This document shows, one piece after another, positions 31,911 through 42,605 of a DNA stretch of 64,000 nucleotides. The notes beneath the pieces were generated by a model. That model did not search any database, was not told the origin of the DNA, and worked only from the letters and a program-made list of their open reading frames with translations. The position numbers and the translations under genes were made by a program. Position 1 is the first letter of the stretch; every line of letters starts with the position of its first letter. Origin of the DNA: Reticulitermes speratus (Eukaryota > Arthropoda > Insecta > Blattodea > Rhinotermitidae); assembly GCA_021186555.1 (NCBI GenBank), contig JAJKFL010000039.1:15480733-15544732 (forward strand). Direction: 5' to 3'.

Positions 31911-33039
31911 ATTTACAAGGTTTTACCAAGGACGGAGATGCAGTAGAATCTCCGACATGGGAGTGGTGTGGGTAATCTACAAGCACCTGTGCCACTGGGC
32001 TGTAACGAAATTGCTCCCACATAACACACGGTGTTTCCTACCTCACTAGAACTCACTGGCTTGACTAGCCTGCATTAATGTCCTAAAGTGTCTCAAACAC
32101 GACACACCAATACAAATACGTGTCGACACATCTTACAAGTTACAGCATTTATTAAACCCCTTTTCATCATAAATTTTCATAGATTACTCTCAGATCATAT
32201 TCAACGTTTCTTCTTGCACGGCCACTTTAATGGCGGAAAAGCCTATTTTTACTTTGAAGCTTTTCACGTCTCTGTTTTATGTTACGTACCTCTCTCCTGC
32301 AGGATAGAACATTTTAAAAGAGACGACAAAGTATGACTTTAATTTTATACAGAGTTAAGAAATATGTTGAACTGAAAGGACAAATTTAAATTCGAACGAC
32401 AGCTACTACTGCCTATATCACAAACAGGCCTACGTAATATTTCATGGAAATTCGCAAAGTAATTTCGCAGATAAAATGTGATGACTTATACAGTAATATG
32501 CACAACGTCTCAATTATGCATTCAGTTCATGAATTTCGGTGACAGAACTTATTAAGACTGGTTCCAGTGATTTTTGAATCAAGAACATTTCAAATTCACT
32601 TACTCATTATCTTCAGATTTTGAATCACTCATCCAAATTATCATGGGCTCTAAGGCTAGCAGAATAATTCATCTTCTTACTGATAAACCAAGGTAGTAGC
32701 AAAACTGCTGGAAATTTATTACGTAATTTTGACACTATTCGTCTCGTCTGCTTCACCAAGCATAACAATTGCGGATCTGTAAGTCACCTGACTAATTGTT
32801 TTGTATGGTTGTAGAAAGTCGTGTCGTTACGTAATTTAGTTGGTACGTAAAAGCATGCCCTATAATTAGACCCTACTTTCAAACAAATCGTTTCTAAAAA
32901 TTATTTTGCCTGAGACGAACAATGAATAGTTTAGAATATTACCTATCTAAGAAGGAACGTTGTAATAGGTTACATTACCACTTTAAAGACTAGTGGTTAC
33001 TTGATGTACCACCTCGATTAACATTAAAACATTCTACTT
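31911..33039. other. No feature recognised
   Basis: AT-rich, no repeat within the window noticed and no convincing frame. Confidence 0.5.
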
Positions 33040-33740
33040 CCGTCCACACAGCTCATGTATGATTTTTATGGATCTCAGAACAAACAGTGATTATTTTCCT
33101 TTACAGCATTAAGTGATTCATTTTTAGGCGCGTTCGCAAAATTGCGAAAAGTGACTATTACCTTCGTCATGTCTGTTTGTCAGTCTGTCTCAGCATGAAA
33201 TAACTCGGTTCCCACTGGATGGATTTTCAAGAAATTTTATATTTGAAGATTTTTCGAAAATCTTCAAAATTAGCTTGTTAAAAGCTGACAAGAATAAAGA
33301 ACACTTTACGTGAAGACGTATGTGCATTTACGAAAATATGTCGCGGAATTCTTCTTACAATGAGAAATTTTTCAAATGTTGTAGAGAAAATCAAACCACA
33401 CACTTTATGTTCAGTAAATGTTTTTTCCAAAATAATAACTTTTATGAGATAATGTAAAAAAATATGGTACGGCCAGACACGCCACACATGAAAATGCCCT
33501 ATGGTGCATGCGCTTTGCATGCTGGAAAAATAAGGCTACAGACACACACTCAGAATAAGTAATACTTATTGCTTTTCCACGGAACAATGGTTACACGAAC
33601 GCTCCTCAAAGTTACGTTATGCATATATTTCCCATCTTTTCATTACCGAGGAGTGTGTTTACAGCGCGGTAAGAGCTGAATCTTTAAATGAAATTCACTT
33701 TAAATTCAATCTTCAAAGGGTTAAGCAGGTCACCTAGAGA
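33040..33740 (+). repeat. Host repeat interrupted by an inserted element
   Basis: 33040-33120 (CATGTATGATTTTTATGGAT, CTCAGAACA, GTGATTATTTTCCTTTACA) and 33640-33735 (GAGTGTGTTTACAGCGCGG, AAGGGTTA) align, in order and without the middle, with 57640-57830. The middle, 33127-33605, is therefore a later insertion. Confidence 0.7.
33127..33605. mobile_element. 479-bp non-autonomous DNA element (GGCGCGTTCGC ends)
   Basis: Left end GGCGCGTTCGC and right end GCGAACGCTCC-like (cACGAACGCTCC) form short, imperfect terminal inverted repeats. Inside are GTCTGTTTGTCAGTCTGTC and CCCACTGGATGGATTTTC, shared with 43184-43554, and AACAATGGTTAC near the right end. No protein. Target duplication is not visible. 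Superfamily unknown. Confidence 0.55.
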
Positions 33741-34066
33741 ATGTATCTTTTGGTTAGTAACATCTAGAAGGCTTAGTGGCTCGAATAGGAAGATGAAATC
33801 ACATACAGAATTATAGCTGTGAAAATACTGGGCGGCGGCTACTTACAAGACCAAGATGTAATTGGACGATAACATTAGTATCACTTTTAGGAAAAAGAGG
33901 TGTGGGATGGAACATGAACAAAACAAGATCAGGATTGTGTCTTGCTACGAGCTTTGACACTAGCAGCTCTGAACTTTCGGGCTGCAATATCAAAAAAGCA
34001 AACAAGTATAAAAAAAACCTGCGTAATTTCAGGCTTCCACCGCTGTGTAAATGAGATCTTCACTCT

Positions 34067-34238
34067 TCTGGGATGTTACGCAGCGTAGATTGGCATTTAG
34101 TTACCGACGTTTCGGGACAACCTATCGGTCCCGTCTTCAAGGGTCAAGCAGTCAAGCTTGACCCTTGAAGATGGGACCGATAGGTTGTCCCGAAACGTCG
34201 GTAGCTATCTACCAATCGACACTGCGTAACATCCCAGA
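34067..34238. repeat. 172-bp near-perfect palindrome (foldback/MITE or inverted pLTR)
   Basis: Two 83-base arms (34067-34149 and 34156-34238) are nearly exact reverse complements around a 6-base spacer. Each arm carries TCTGGGATGTTACGCAG at its outer end and a CCTTGAAGA..GGGAC..GTCCCGAAACGTCGG segment at its inner end. That segment resembles a hammerhead with one extra T in the core (CTTGAAGA) and perfect stem II (GGGAC/GTCCC). A single transcript would fold into a very long hairpin. Confidence 0.93.
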
Positions 34239-35977
34239 GGAGGGAGGACTTAAAATATAAACCTATCAGTACCAACGTTTGCAAATGATGGCCGTGTTTC
34301 TGACCGGCAGATTCGTGGCGCCAAATAATTCCACGGATTAAGAGTACTTATTGTAAAGCTGTCTCTAAACTGATCAAGAAATTCCGTGGATGTTCATTAC
34401 CGTATGTGTAACAGCCAGAGACCGGACTGTACTCTGACGCAGATGAATTCCATCCGCCCTCTGACACCTTCTTCTTTAACCATTTAAAGTATCTTTAAAT
34501 CCATACTTGGATCTCAAAGCAATCTCATGCCATTCGATTTTCAGTAGCGCCACGTGTTCCGTCTATCTCATTCATTATCTACTTTAAAAGTCATAAATTT
34601 TTTAATTGGCTATCACATTAGGAAAACGAAACAAAAGCCTTGTTCCAGTCCGGCACTGATGTACCGAGCAACGTGGGCCGAGTTGACTTGCCGCTGTCCA
34701 ATGGACTTGACACCATCAGCCCTAAACTCCAACCTAACAGGCACATAAAAAAATTAACTCCCCTTTAATTTCTACCGGCGTCGGCGACATTGAGCAAAGC
34801 AACACCGTTACTTTGCAGCGTGTTCTACTGAAATAGATGGTCTGGGTTTCTGATCGGCTCTCACAATTATTCCTGTCTTCCTTCCCTCTCTTCGGTTTAA
34901 TAGTCGCGGACAGACTACACACAGGCCGACACGGGACGCTCAATTCACTGTCACATGTTACGGGGTTTCCATCTGTCACGTTAATTAAAAAATTTATAAA
35001 ACATTGTCATAATACAAATCTTAGCCCATGTTACTTTGTTTATGGGAATTTCATCGAAGCCTGAACTTTAAAAACACGACCTTTTAATGGGGCACAAAAA
35101 AAATAAAATTAGGCCCTAGTATTTATTTAAATTACAATTATATAAGTCAATTCAGTGAATTTTAATGTTCGAACTTCTCTAGAAGCCTCAAAGACAGGGA
35201 CATTTATGTACTTTTGTGTTAAACTACTGATGAAGAAAAACATTAACTTAACTGTGGCAGTAACATGTGAAGCCTGACAGGAGCAATTTAGAACATGAAG
35301 AAACGTCACTAGAAAAGCATTATCTTAAAGCATGTTCTAATTCGGTTCACACATTGACAAGCAAAAAAAAAAAAAATTCTGTAAAGCCAATATCTGTGTC
35401 GAGTGGGTAATACTCTTGCTTCGCAGCCGTGTGCTGTGGGCTACCAAACCACAATCGTCCATAAGGAAAAGAAAGCCAACAGCTTCCGCCTGCCTTCTGT
35501 GCTCCTCTCAGAATCAAAAGTGAGAAGCCCATTTGGGGAAATGTCATTTATTGCTTATAAGCGAAGCAACTACATTGTTTTAACTTTTCGGAGTGTAAGA
35601 CAATTTTCGTACACAGTGTATGTTTTGGAGATACCAGCAATCTGGAGTCCGTATACCGCCTATATAAACGTAGGTGTTCAAATATATTCCTTGGGAAAGA
35701 AAGTGTAAATCATACCTGAGACATTAAAAGGAACAACACAGAGAATAAAGGCTACGAAAATAATTTACTTAACATTGTTCATAGGCCTATAGCAGTGAGA
35801 CTTTCGTCCCTGTGCTTCGTTAATAAGACAATGAGCTAAATGTCATTACAACGACCATTTATATTTCTTTGCTTGTACATATAATGTAAGCATATTAAAT
35901 GTTATTATTATTATTATTATTATCATGATCATCATCATCGTTACGGTTTATATTTAAAGAACAGTTGGCTTTTCTGC
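34239..35977. other. No gene recognised; TTA microsatellite
   Basis: (TTA)n at 35901-35924, then ATC repeats to 35940. The 101-residue frame at 35403-35708 overlaps an opposite frame and has no motif. Confidence 0.45.
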
Positions 35978-35987
35978 CAATAACAAT

Positions 35988-36240
35988 TTTTTTCATGGCT
36001 CGACAGCCCTAATGGGCCTAGGCCTCCTCTGTGAGATTCCTCGATCACACTCATTTAGACACGCCAAATCGGTATAGACTCCTCTAGACGAGTGATCGGC
36101 CCATCGCAGATACCTCAACCTGTCAACACACACACCTCACAACAGACAGACATCCATGCCCCCGGCGGGATTGGAACCCGAAATCCCAGCAAGCGAGCGG
36201 CCGCAGACCCACGCCTTAGACCGGCGGCCACTGGGATCGA
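35988..36240 (-). mobile_element. tRNA-derived SINE (family 1), minus orientation
   Basis: T-rich tail at the left, tRNA-like head at the right (B box complement CGGGATTGGAACCCG, A box complement CCTTAGACCGGCGGCC). Flanked by CAATAACAAT (35978-35987) and CAATGACAAT (36241-36250), a 10-bp target duplication with one mismatch. Confidence 0.9.
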
Positions 36241-36250
36241 CAATGACAAT

Positions 36251-36857
36251 GTTACTGTGGTGTTTTATTACGCATTAAGTATCCATACCAGGGGTTACGA
36301 GTAATCATTATAACTGGTATATTCTTTTTATTCCTTTCGATTTAACTTTCACTTCTAAGTAAATTAAATGTACGCTTTTTTACTTATTTTGTCTTAGGTT
36401 TGCTCTCGTCTTCAATTGCAGTTGTTTCCTTGCACTTGTGCTGTCTTTCAACTGGCCATTAGGTTGATGAGTCGGCAGGAAAACAAACAATGGATCGAAG
36501 TAAGCTGGTTTATTACTGGTACTGCTGGATTTATTGGGTAGGCTGTATTTAGTGCCACCAGCTTCTGAAATATTGTCGATGCTGTCTCCGGCAGACAGTG
36601 TCTTTACATATTACGATTAGCTCCACACAGTTACTAGTACTTATTGAGTAACTATCTTGAGAGATATGACCAAAGCATGTATATATTTTAAGGCAGTAAG
36701 CTTACTGCATATAGCCAACTATTCATAAATTCCTGAGTTAACACTAAAATTTTAACTGAGTTTACTTACTGACAAAAATGAACAGCTACGAAATACTGAA
36801 ACACAACAACATATTAACAACAGCGATAATAATAATAATAATAATAAACGACGTCCA
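36251..36857. other. No feature; AAT microsatellite at right end
   Basis: (AAT)n at 36826-36847 immediately precedes the truncated LINE and may have been its insertion site. Confidence 0.45.
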
Positions 36858-37430
36858 GTTTGCTATCCAAAAATACAAAGATTAAGATATACAGAACTAT
36901 AATTTTGCCTGTTGTTTTGTATGGGTGTGAGACTTGGTCTTCACTATGAGGAGGAAACATGGGCTGAGGGTGTTCGAGAATAGGGTGCTGAGGAAGGATA
37001 TTTGGGCCTAAGAGGGACGAGGTAACAGGGGAGTGGAGAAGACTACATAACGAGGAACTTAATGATCTGTACTCATCACCAAATATTGTTCGGGTGATCA
37101 AATCGAGAAGAATGAGGTGGGCGGGGCATGTAGCACGTATGGGTGAGGGGAAAGGTGCATACAGGGTTTTGGTGGGGAGACCTGAGGGAAGGAGACCACT
37201 TGGAAGACCCAGGCGTAGATGGGAGGATAATATTAAAATGGATCTTCAAGAAGTGGGATGGGGGGGCATGGATGGATTGATATGGCTCAGGATAGGGACA
37301 GGTGGCGGGCTCTTGTGAGTGCGGTAATGAACCTTCGGGTTCCTAAAACGCGGGGAATTTCTTGACTAGCTGACGACCTGTTAGCTTCTCAAGAAGGACT
37401 CTGCTCCATGGAGTTAGTTAGTTAGTTAGT
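36858..37430 (+). pseudogene. LINE (family A) 3' end, 5'-truncated, with (TTAG)n tail
   Basis: Starts within the [10 protein letters not shown]-equivalent of the copy at 29.7 kb and continues through [83 protein letters not shown], and after a one-base loss the [17 protein letters not shown] end. The 3' end CGGGGAATTTCTTGACTAGC is followed by GTTAGTTAGTTAGTTAGT, a 4-bp tandem tail. Lesions differ from those of the 29-kb copy, so each decayed independently. By eye the shared 350 bases are over 90% identical. Confidence 0.92.
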
Positions 37431-37829
37431 ATTAATAACGACGACAACAATAACTACAACAACCTAGTTGTTACCGTGTACGCTACAGCCAGCAAGTGTA
37501 CACACACTGTTACTGCAGAATTGCCTTAGCTTGGTGTCACACTGAAGCAGGGGATGAGAATTACAGGGGAGAAGAGTAATGGGAAAAGAAACAGCCACAA
37601 GGTCCACCACGTGGGAGTGGTTTTACTAAGTGCAACAGGACGCCTAATTTTCAGGGGCTGTCAGGCTACTGTCTAGTTACTCCAAATTTGGAAGAAAGCT
37701 TCCACCAGCAGCGCACTTTTGTTTGTTGTGTGTATTAGAACAGCAATGTTGTTAATACATATCCACTAAGCATTCACTGTGAATGGCAAAGAGAAAAAAA
37801 AAAGTGAAGAGGAAAGTGTCAGAGATAAA

Positions 37830-38130
37830 GTGAAGAGTAGGGTATTACATAACGATGAACCACGTAGTTTGTACAGGTAATAAAGCAGGCTATGGTTGGA
37901 GCTGTAAAACCGTAGTAAGTTATGATGGACTCTATAAGGTGACTTGAATGTGAAGTCATGCAATCATGCAGAATGTGATTAGGAAACCCCTTTGGAAGCT
38001 TCCAGTTTGAAGAGTGCGAATGCTGTAGGATAATATTAAGTTGGATATTAAAGAAATTACTTGAAGGTGGGAAGAGTATAAAACTGTTGAACTTCCGGTT
38101 CTATTACTAAATGTTATTAAGTCATTTAGT
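37830..38130 (+). pseudogene. Diverged LINE 3' end (family A-like)
   Basis: VLHNDEPRSLY corresponds to [20 protein letters not shown] to GRPLGRP, and RIILSWILKKL to DNIKMDLKEV, followed by LNFRFY for MNLRVP. Stops in all frames. An interruption of about 60 bases lies between the first two blocks. Confidence 0.55.
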
Positions 38131-38817
38131 TAAGGGAGCATCTTCGGGACGTGTGAAATATGTGTCATGTCACTTCACAAATTGACATGGGAATGGTCAC
38201 ATGATAAAACTGGTTTCCATTGTGTACATTTGATTAGATAGGCTCACTTGTAATAATACGTTGTTACGGCCATGATTTTTTGGGAGGGTTTCTGAATGTT
38301 GAGGAATGACATAAGCATTTTCAGTTTGCCCACTAATAACAGTTTCGTTCCGCTCTCCACCACACACGCTAATTAAGTGGCGTAATTACACCAATTGTGA
38401 CAGCTGTCGCTTGTTGCTTGCTGGTGCGGCGATAATCAGGATGCGGAATTCAGATTACTGTAAATATACTTAGCCTAATTAGACTATAATTTCATAGGCC
38501 CTACACTGACTTCATTTCGGTCTATGTCCTCGCCATTTTAAGAACCCCGAAAGGTCATTAAGGTCATCACGCAACACAAGGCTAGGGCCTTATTCTGAAC
38601 CAGAAGGATAAATCTCACGTCTTCACAGCTGAAAGTTACGGCGAAACCCTCTAGCAGGAATATGCAGCCTCGAAGCTCTTTTCAAACCAACTCCGTCCTC
38701 TATGGCCAATGCTTACCACGCTTGCTGACCACAACGACGCTGTTTCAAATGCAGAGTTTACACGAATTTAACATTGTCCATACCGTGTACGTGCGTATGT
38801 ACAATGATAACATTTAG

Positions 38818-39081
38818 AACCAACTCGTACACAAATAATAAAACACAACACTAAATCACCTTTATACGAACCCTGACATGTTTCGGTGCCCTAGTTTCCT
38901 GTGTGTTTTTAAGTGATTTTAAGTGTGTTGCCCCCTGAAGATGATGCAACGTTCTTGTTTGTTTTTTTAAGTATTTTTAAATGTGGTTCCCCCTGAAGAT
39001 GATGCACTAGGGCACCGAAACATGTCGGGGCTTGTATAAAGATGACAGTGTTGTGTTTTATCATTTGTGTACGAGTTGGTT
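38818..39081. repeat. 264-bp foldback element with hammerhead-like motif
   Basis: Arms 38818-38894 and 39007-39081 are imperfect inverted repeats (AACCAACTCGTACACAAAT at the outer ends, GGTGCCCTAG inside). Between them CCCCCTGAAGATGATGCA occurs twice, at about 38930 and 38988. No frame of note. Confidence 0.85.
38989..39030 (+). ncRNA. Hammerhead ribozyme-like motif (CTGAAGA core)
   Basis: Stem I CCCC (38989-38992)/GGGG (39027-39030), core CTGAAGA (38993-38999), extra T, stem II GATGC/GCACC with one mismatch, GAAA (39017-39020), stem III AC/GT over a 2-base loop, cleavage triplet GTC (39024-39026). All core residues are present. The tiny stem III loop is newt/Penelope-like and would favour dimeric cleavage. 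Confidence 0.55.
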
Positions 39082-39264
39082 AACAATACATATCATTGCA
39101 GAGTTTACACACTTCAGATTTAGACCAAATACCCGACCCTTCTTTCAAGTGAACCTGCACTGTACGTCATGGGGCGGCCCGACTTGACGGGAAGAGCGTC
39201 CCACACTTCCGCATGAGTGCGGGCTCAGAGAAATAAAACGAATGTAAAACGTCGAAGGCATGAA

Positions 39265-39470
39265 GATGAAGCTCCATGCATTCATCACCTCGATTCTAGA
39301 CAAAAGCAAGTATCAGTTTCTCGCCGCAGCGGCTTTATTCTTGATAAAGGGGCCCCGACATGTGCTTAATGCGACATTGGCCGGTCAGCAGAGCTGGTCT
39401 GAAGACTGAAGGAGAAGAGAAGTGTCCTAACCACGATCACGTCACTTCGCATTGATCCAACCCGGTTCTC
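39265..39470 (-). mobile_element. SINE family 2 copy, diverged
   Basis: AAGCTCCATGCATTCATCACC, ATTCTAGACAAAAGCAAGT, then GGCCGGTCAGCAGAGCTGG and GAGAAGAGAAGTGTCC follow family 2 order on the minus strand. Confidence 0.55.
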
Positions 39471-39720
39471 TGCACTAGTTACCGTAATTTTCTGACGGCT
39501 CTCAGCCGCCCTTTGTGCTGAGTGGGCTGAGGTCAGTTGTAATTAACACAGTCTGGCAGAATGCAAAGCAGTAGTAGCCCCTGCTGTAAATTCGTTTTCA
39601 CATTCGGTTTCCCCTCATTCAACCTCCAGAACTCAATAAGCCTAATCCACCAATGAGGCCTCTATAAGCCTGAAGAAAAGACACAATAACGGAAGAAACG
39701 AAAGTTCCAACACCTCTAAC

Positions 39721-39742
39721 GGGGGGGGGGGGGGGGGGGGGG
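39721..39742 (+). repeat. 22-base G homopolymer
   Basis: Uninterrupted G run. Its exact length in the genome is uncertain because sequencing is unreliable in such runs. Confidence 0.9.
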
Positions 39743-39754
39743 ACATGCCATTAG

Positions 39755-39850
39755 ACACGATCCAGAGCCAGTTCCATCCACCCAACATTCTTACGACATG
39801 CTTATTTCCCTAAGTCTATCTTAATGTTATCCTATAGTTTCCCGATATGG
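39755..39850 (-). pseudogene. Short LINE C-terminal fragment
   Basis: The minus strand yields broken DNIKIDLxEI and GWMELALDR-like strings, corresponding to the DNIKMDL...GGMDWIDLAQDR segment of family A. Confidence 0.4.
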
Positions 39851-40019
39851 CTGCCAGTCATTTAGTTAGTTAACTGGTTACATGAGTAGTTAGGTCTAAA
39901 TTAGTTAGGCCTACTTGGATGGACAGCCTGCAGCCTGATTATTAGACAATTGTTAGACAATCGGCCAGTTGCCTGCTAGATTAGTGAATGAGATAGTGCA
40001 CGGATGAGTCAGTCCGTGC

Positions 40020-40140
40020 GTGTATGTATGTGTGTGTGTGTGTGGTGTGTGGCGAGTGACGCCACTGTGCGCGGCGGCGGTCATGGTGGCGAGAGGAGCG
40101 AGGCGGAGCTTCGCAAGAGGAGGGGCGATACGGGCTCCAC
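40020..40140. other. CpG-rich patch
   Basis: Short (TG)n followed by about 100 bases rich in CG dinucleotides (GCGCGGCGGCGG). Unlike the AT-rich surroundings. No promoter elements or coding recognised. Confidence 0.4.
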
Positions 40141-40381
40141 CTCTAACAACCATACCTGATAAAAACAATACACCGACGAAAAGGCTACACGAGCGCATTC
40201 TGGCTTCGTCTGCAGTAACTCTATGGTCAAACAACGTGTAATAATCTGCTACTCCTTTAGAGCAGCACACAGTCTCTCCTGAAGACCATCGCTCTCGGTC
40301 TCCTCGTGGTGTTTGACCCTCTTCCTTCCTCGCTCAGGCAACCTGCCGTTCGTATCTCAAGCAGCTTCACCTTGTACTGTT

Positions 40382-40508
40382 AAGATAAAAGGTAAAGTTC
40401 TCCCTAGAACAGGCCACGAAGGCCCAGAGTAGAGGTATAGCTCTACTCTTTCTTTACCCCTGGCACTAGATGAGGGTGGGTGGTCAACTCCACGCCCCGG
40501 CCGCTTTA
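40382..40508 (-). mobile_element. SINE family 2, 5'-truncated copy with 14-bp target duplication
   Basis: Family 2 tail (GGTAAAGTTCTCCCTAGAAC through CCACGCCCCGGCCGCTTTA on +) without head. CACCTTGTACTGTT occurs exactly at both ends (40368-40381 and 40509-40522). Truncation at the tRNA side with an intact tail end is the mark of target-primed reverse transcription. Confidence 0.93.
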
Positions 40509-40604
40509 CACCTTGTACTGTTGCATGGCCTAATTAGTGAGTTGGTTTGTTACATAACAGGGTGGCGGTTCTTTGTCAGTTCCTGACACAGCCAAATAGT
40601 TTTT

Positions 40605-40700
40605 GTCGCATTTTATATTATTTTATGTTCTCCCTGATGATGGGCCGATAGGGCCCGAAACATGCAGCTGTAGTACGTTCTTAGATCTATTGCCATGAAC
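40605..40700 (+). ncRNA. Hammerhead-like motif, probably inactive
   Basis: CTGATGA (40634-40640), T, stem II GGGCC/GGCCC, GAAA (40657-40660), then CATGCAG. Where U16.1 is expected there is C, and stem I does not pair, so it is a relic. Family features (TTTTATGTTC upstream, GAAACATG) agree with 11.45 and 39.0 kb. Confidence 0.4.
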
Positions 40701-40920
40701 GTGTGAGATTGAGTGCATTTGTTGGATAATAATAGTATAAAAAAAAAGTTTTTGTCGCGTTCACAAATGCACCCGTTACAACCGTCATGTCTCCTTTCCG
40801 TATGTAACAGCTTGTGCAACGGCTGGGTGGATTTCTAATTAGGTTTAATATTAAGACGTTTAACTGAAATCTCTCCACCCGCTCCAATTATGTTTAAAAT
40901 CGGTTGATATAATAATGGAC

Positions 40921-41179
40921 GCCGATCCCAGTGGCCGTGCGGTCTAAGGCGTGTTCGACCGCTCGCTTACTAGGATCGTGGGTTCGAATCCCACCGGGGG
41001 CATGGATGTCTGTCTCTTATCAGTGTTGTGTGATGTCAGGTAGAGGTCTCTGCGACGGGCTGGTCCCTCGTCCAGAGGAGTCCTACCGACTGTGGTGTGT
41101 CTAAAGTGTGTTGACCATGAAACCTCGACGAAACGAGGAGGCCCAGGCCCGTATAGGGCTGTCGAGCCATAAAAAAATA
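40921..41179 (+). mobile_element. tRNA-derived SINE (family 1) with target duplication
   Basis: A box GGCCGTGCGGTCTAAGGCG, B box GGGTTCGAATCCCACC, body GTAGAGGTCTCTGCGACGGG, tail A7. ATAATAATGGAC flanks it exactly (40909-40920 and 41180-41191), fixing both ends. A small deletion affects the anticodon-arm region. Confidence 0.95.
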
Positions 41180-41191
41180 ATAATAATGGAC

Positions 41192-42419
41192 ATTGTACAC
41201 GAAGAAATGCAGGCCTGTGCGTGTCTAGACGCAACTCCACTGTAATTTGTTAAACATTTACCATAATGAAAAATGCAATGAAGAAACGCAGATAAACATA
41301 AAACGCAAATTTTGTAGCCAGTACACATTTCCCATAAGCCTTACGGTTATCGAAATAATTACACGAAAGGAAACAAACGCACCAGAAATATTAAGCTACG
41401 CACATGTTTCATAACTTTTTTAATTAGTTAAGAATACATAACTTTGTTTGTACAAACTTAAATTAAGGTATGTAGCTGGTAAGTTATTGGTGAGTCAAGT
41501 ACCGGTTTGTTATTTAACTGTGTAGGCATTTTACTACTTAATAATGTCAGTCCTTTTTGTGATTTACGTAATTAGTGAGCGTTGCTGTCAGACCTTTGCT
41601 TACTTCGTATATGAGTTACTATTCGAAGGACAAATATTTTCAGGAAACTACTCCACAAATCTAGCCAGGGCTATAATATGGACCTATTTAAGTGGCATGA
41701 GTTAACTAGGTAATGAAGACATGCTCGGTTACCATGGAGTTAAATCTACGTAGACCAGCCGGTTACCACAACCGGTCAGCAGATCGGCCTCTTTCTAAGT
41801 CATTCGGGACATCCATTTTAGAGTTTCGACAAAGTCTCAGCTTTCCTGTCTGGGAAAAAGACTACAACGTCTCTATTCCCGCTTAATATTAGATCTGTAT
41901 TTTAAAGCAGGCCTCGGCTACGTGTTCTATCATTTCTCTCCGATGTCATATGGGCCCATGGAAGGTAAAGTGGTGTAAGTCATACTTCCTTTGGAAAATG
42001 AACACCCTTCTAGTTGTTAACGTCGTAGGATTATCAGTGAGCTACCTCGATATACTCTGTGCTCTGAGCAGATAAATTAATAACCTACCTTGTGCTATTT
42101 TGCCTCTTCATACATTTCGGTGTTGCGATACCATATAAACATTTATCTAATTTATTTTTTGTAAAGACTGACACCACTTTGCTTTTCAACTGCTCATAGA
42201 GGGCCAAATTCTTAAAATCTCTGCACTGTAACTTACTGGATCTCTTTACATGAATCTGAAAGGATCACCACTGTGTCACAACTTATCCCAAACATCAATC
42301 ACAGCAATTTGATGCATTTTGTCAATGCAAGTAGCTCTTCGGGTAAGCTTGCATTTAAGATTACATGGGTCTGTAACGGAATTCAGTAGCAGAATCCGGA
42401 GTTTCGAAAGGGCCATTAT
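41192..42419. other. No feature recognised
   Basis: AT-rich, only short chance frames. Confidence 0.5.
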
Positions 42420-42605
42420 GAAAACCTGTCACTGACACGATTTTCAGCCAAGTCCATCCAACTTCCATCATAAAAATCCACCTTTCTAAGATCTATCTTA
42501 ATGTTGTCCTTCCATCTCCTTCCTGGTCTTCCAAGTAGTAATTTTCGAAGAGGCTTAGCCACTAAAAATCTGACTGCATTCCTTGTACCCCCATCCTAGA
42601 CAGAA
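42420..42605 (-). pseudogene. LINE C-terminal fragment (family A-like)
   Basis: Minus-strand pieces RNAVRFLVAKPL, LLGRPGRRWKDNIKIDLRK and VDFYDGSWMDLAENR, across small frameshifts, match the C-terminal family A order. Confidence 0.7.

Noticed and set aside
40634-40670. Active hammerhead ribozyme
   Set aside because: Stem I does not pair and the base before the cleavage position is C instead of U; kept only as a degenerate motif.
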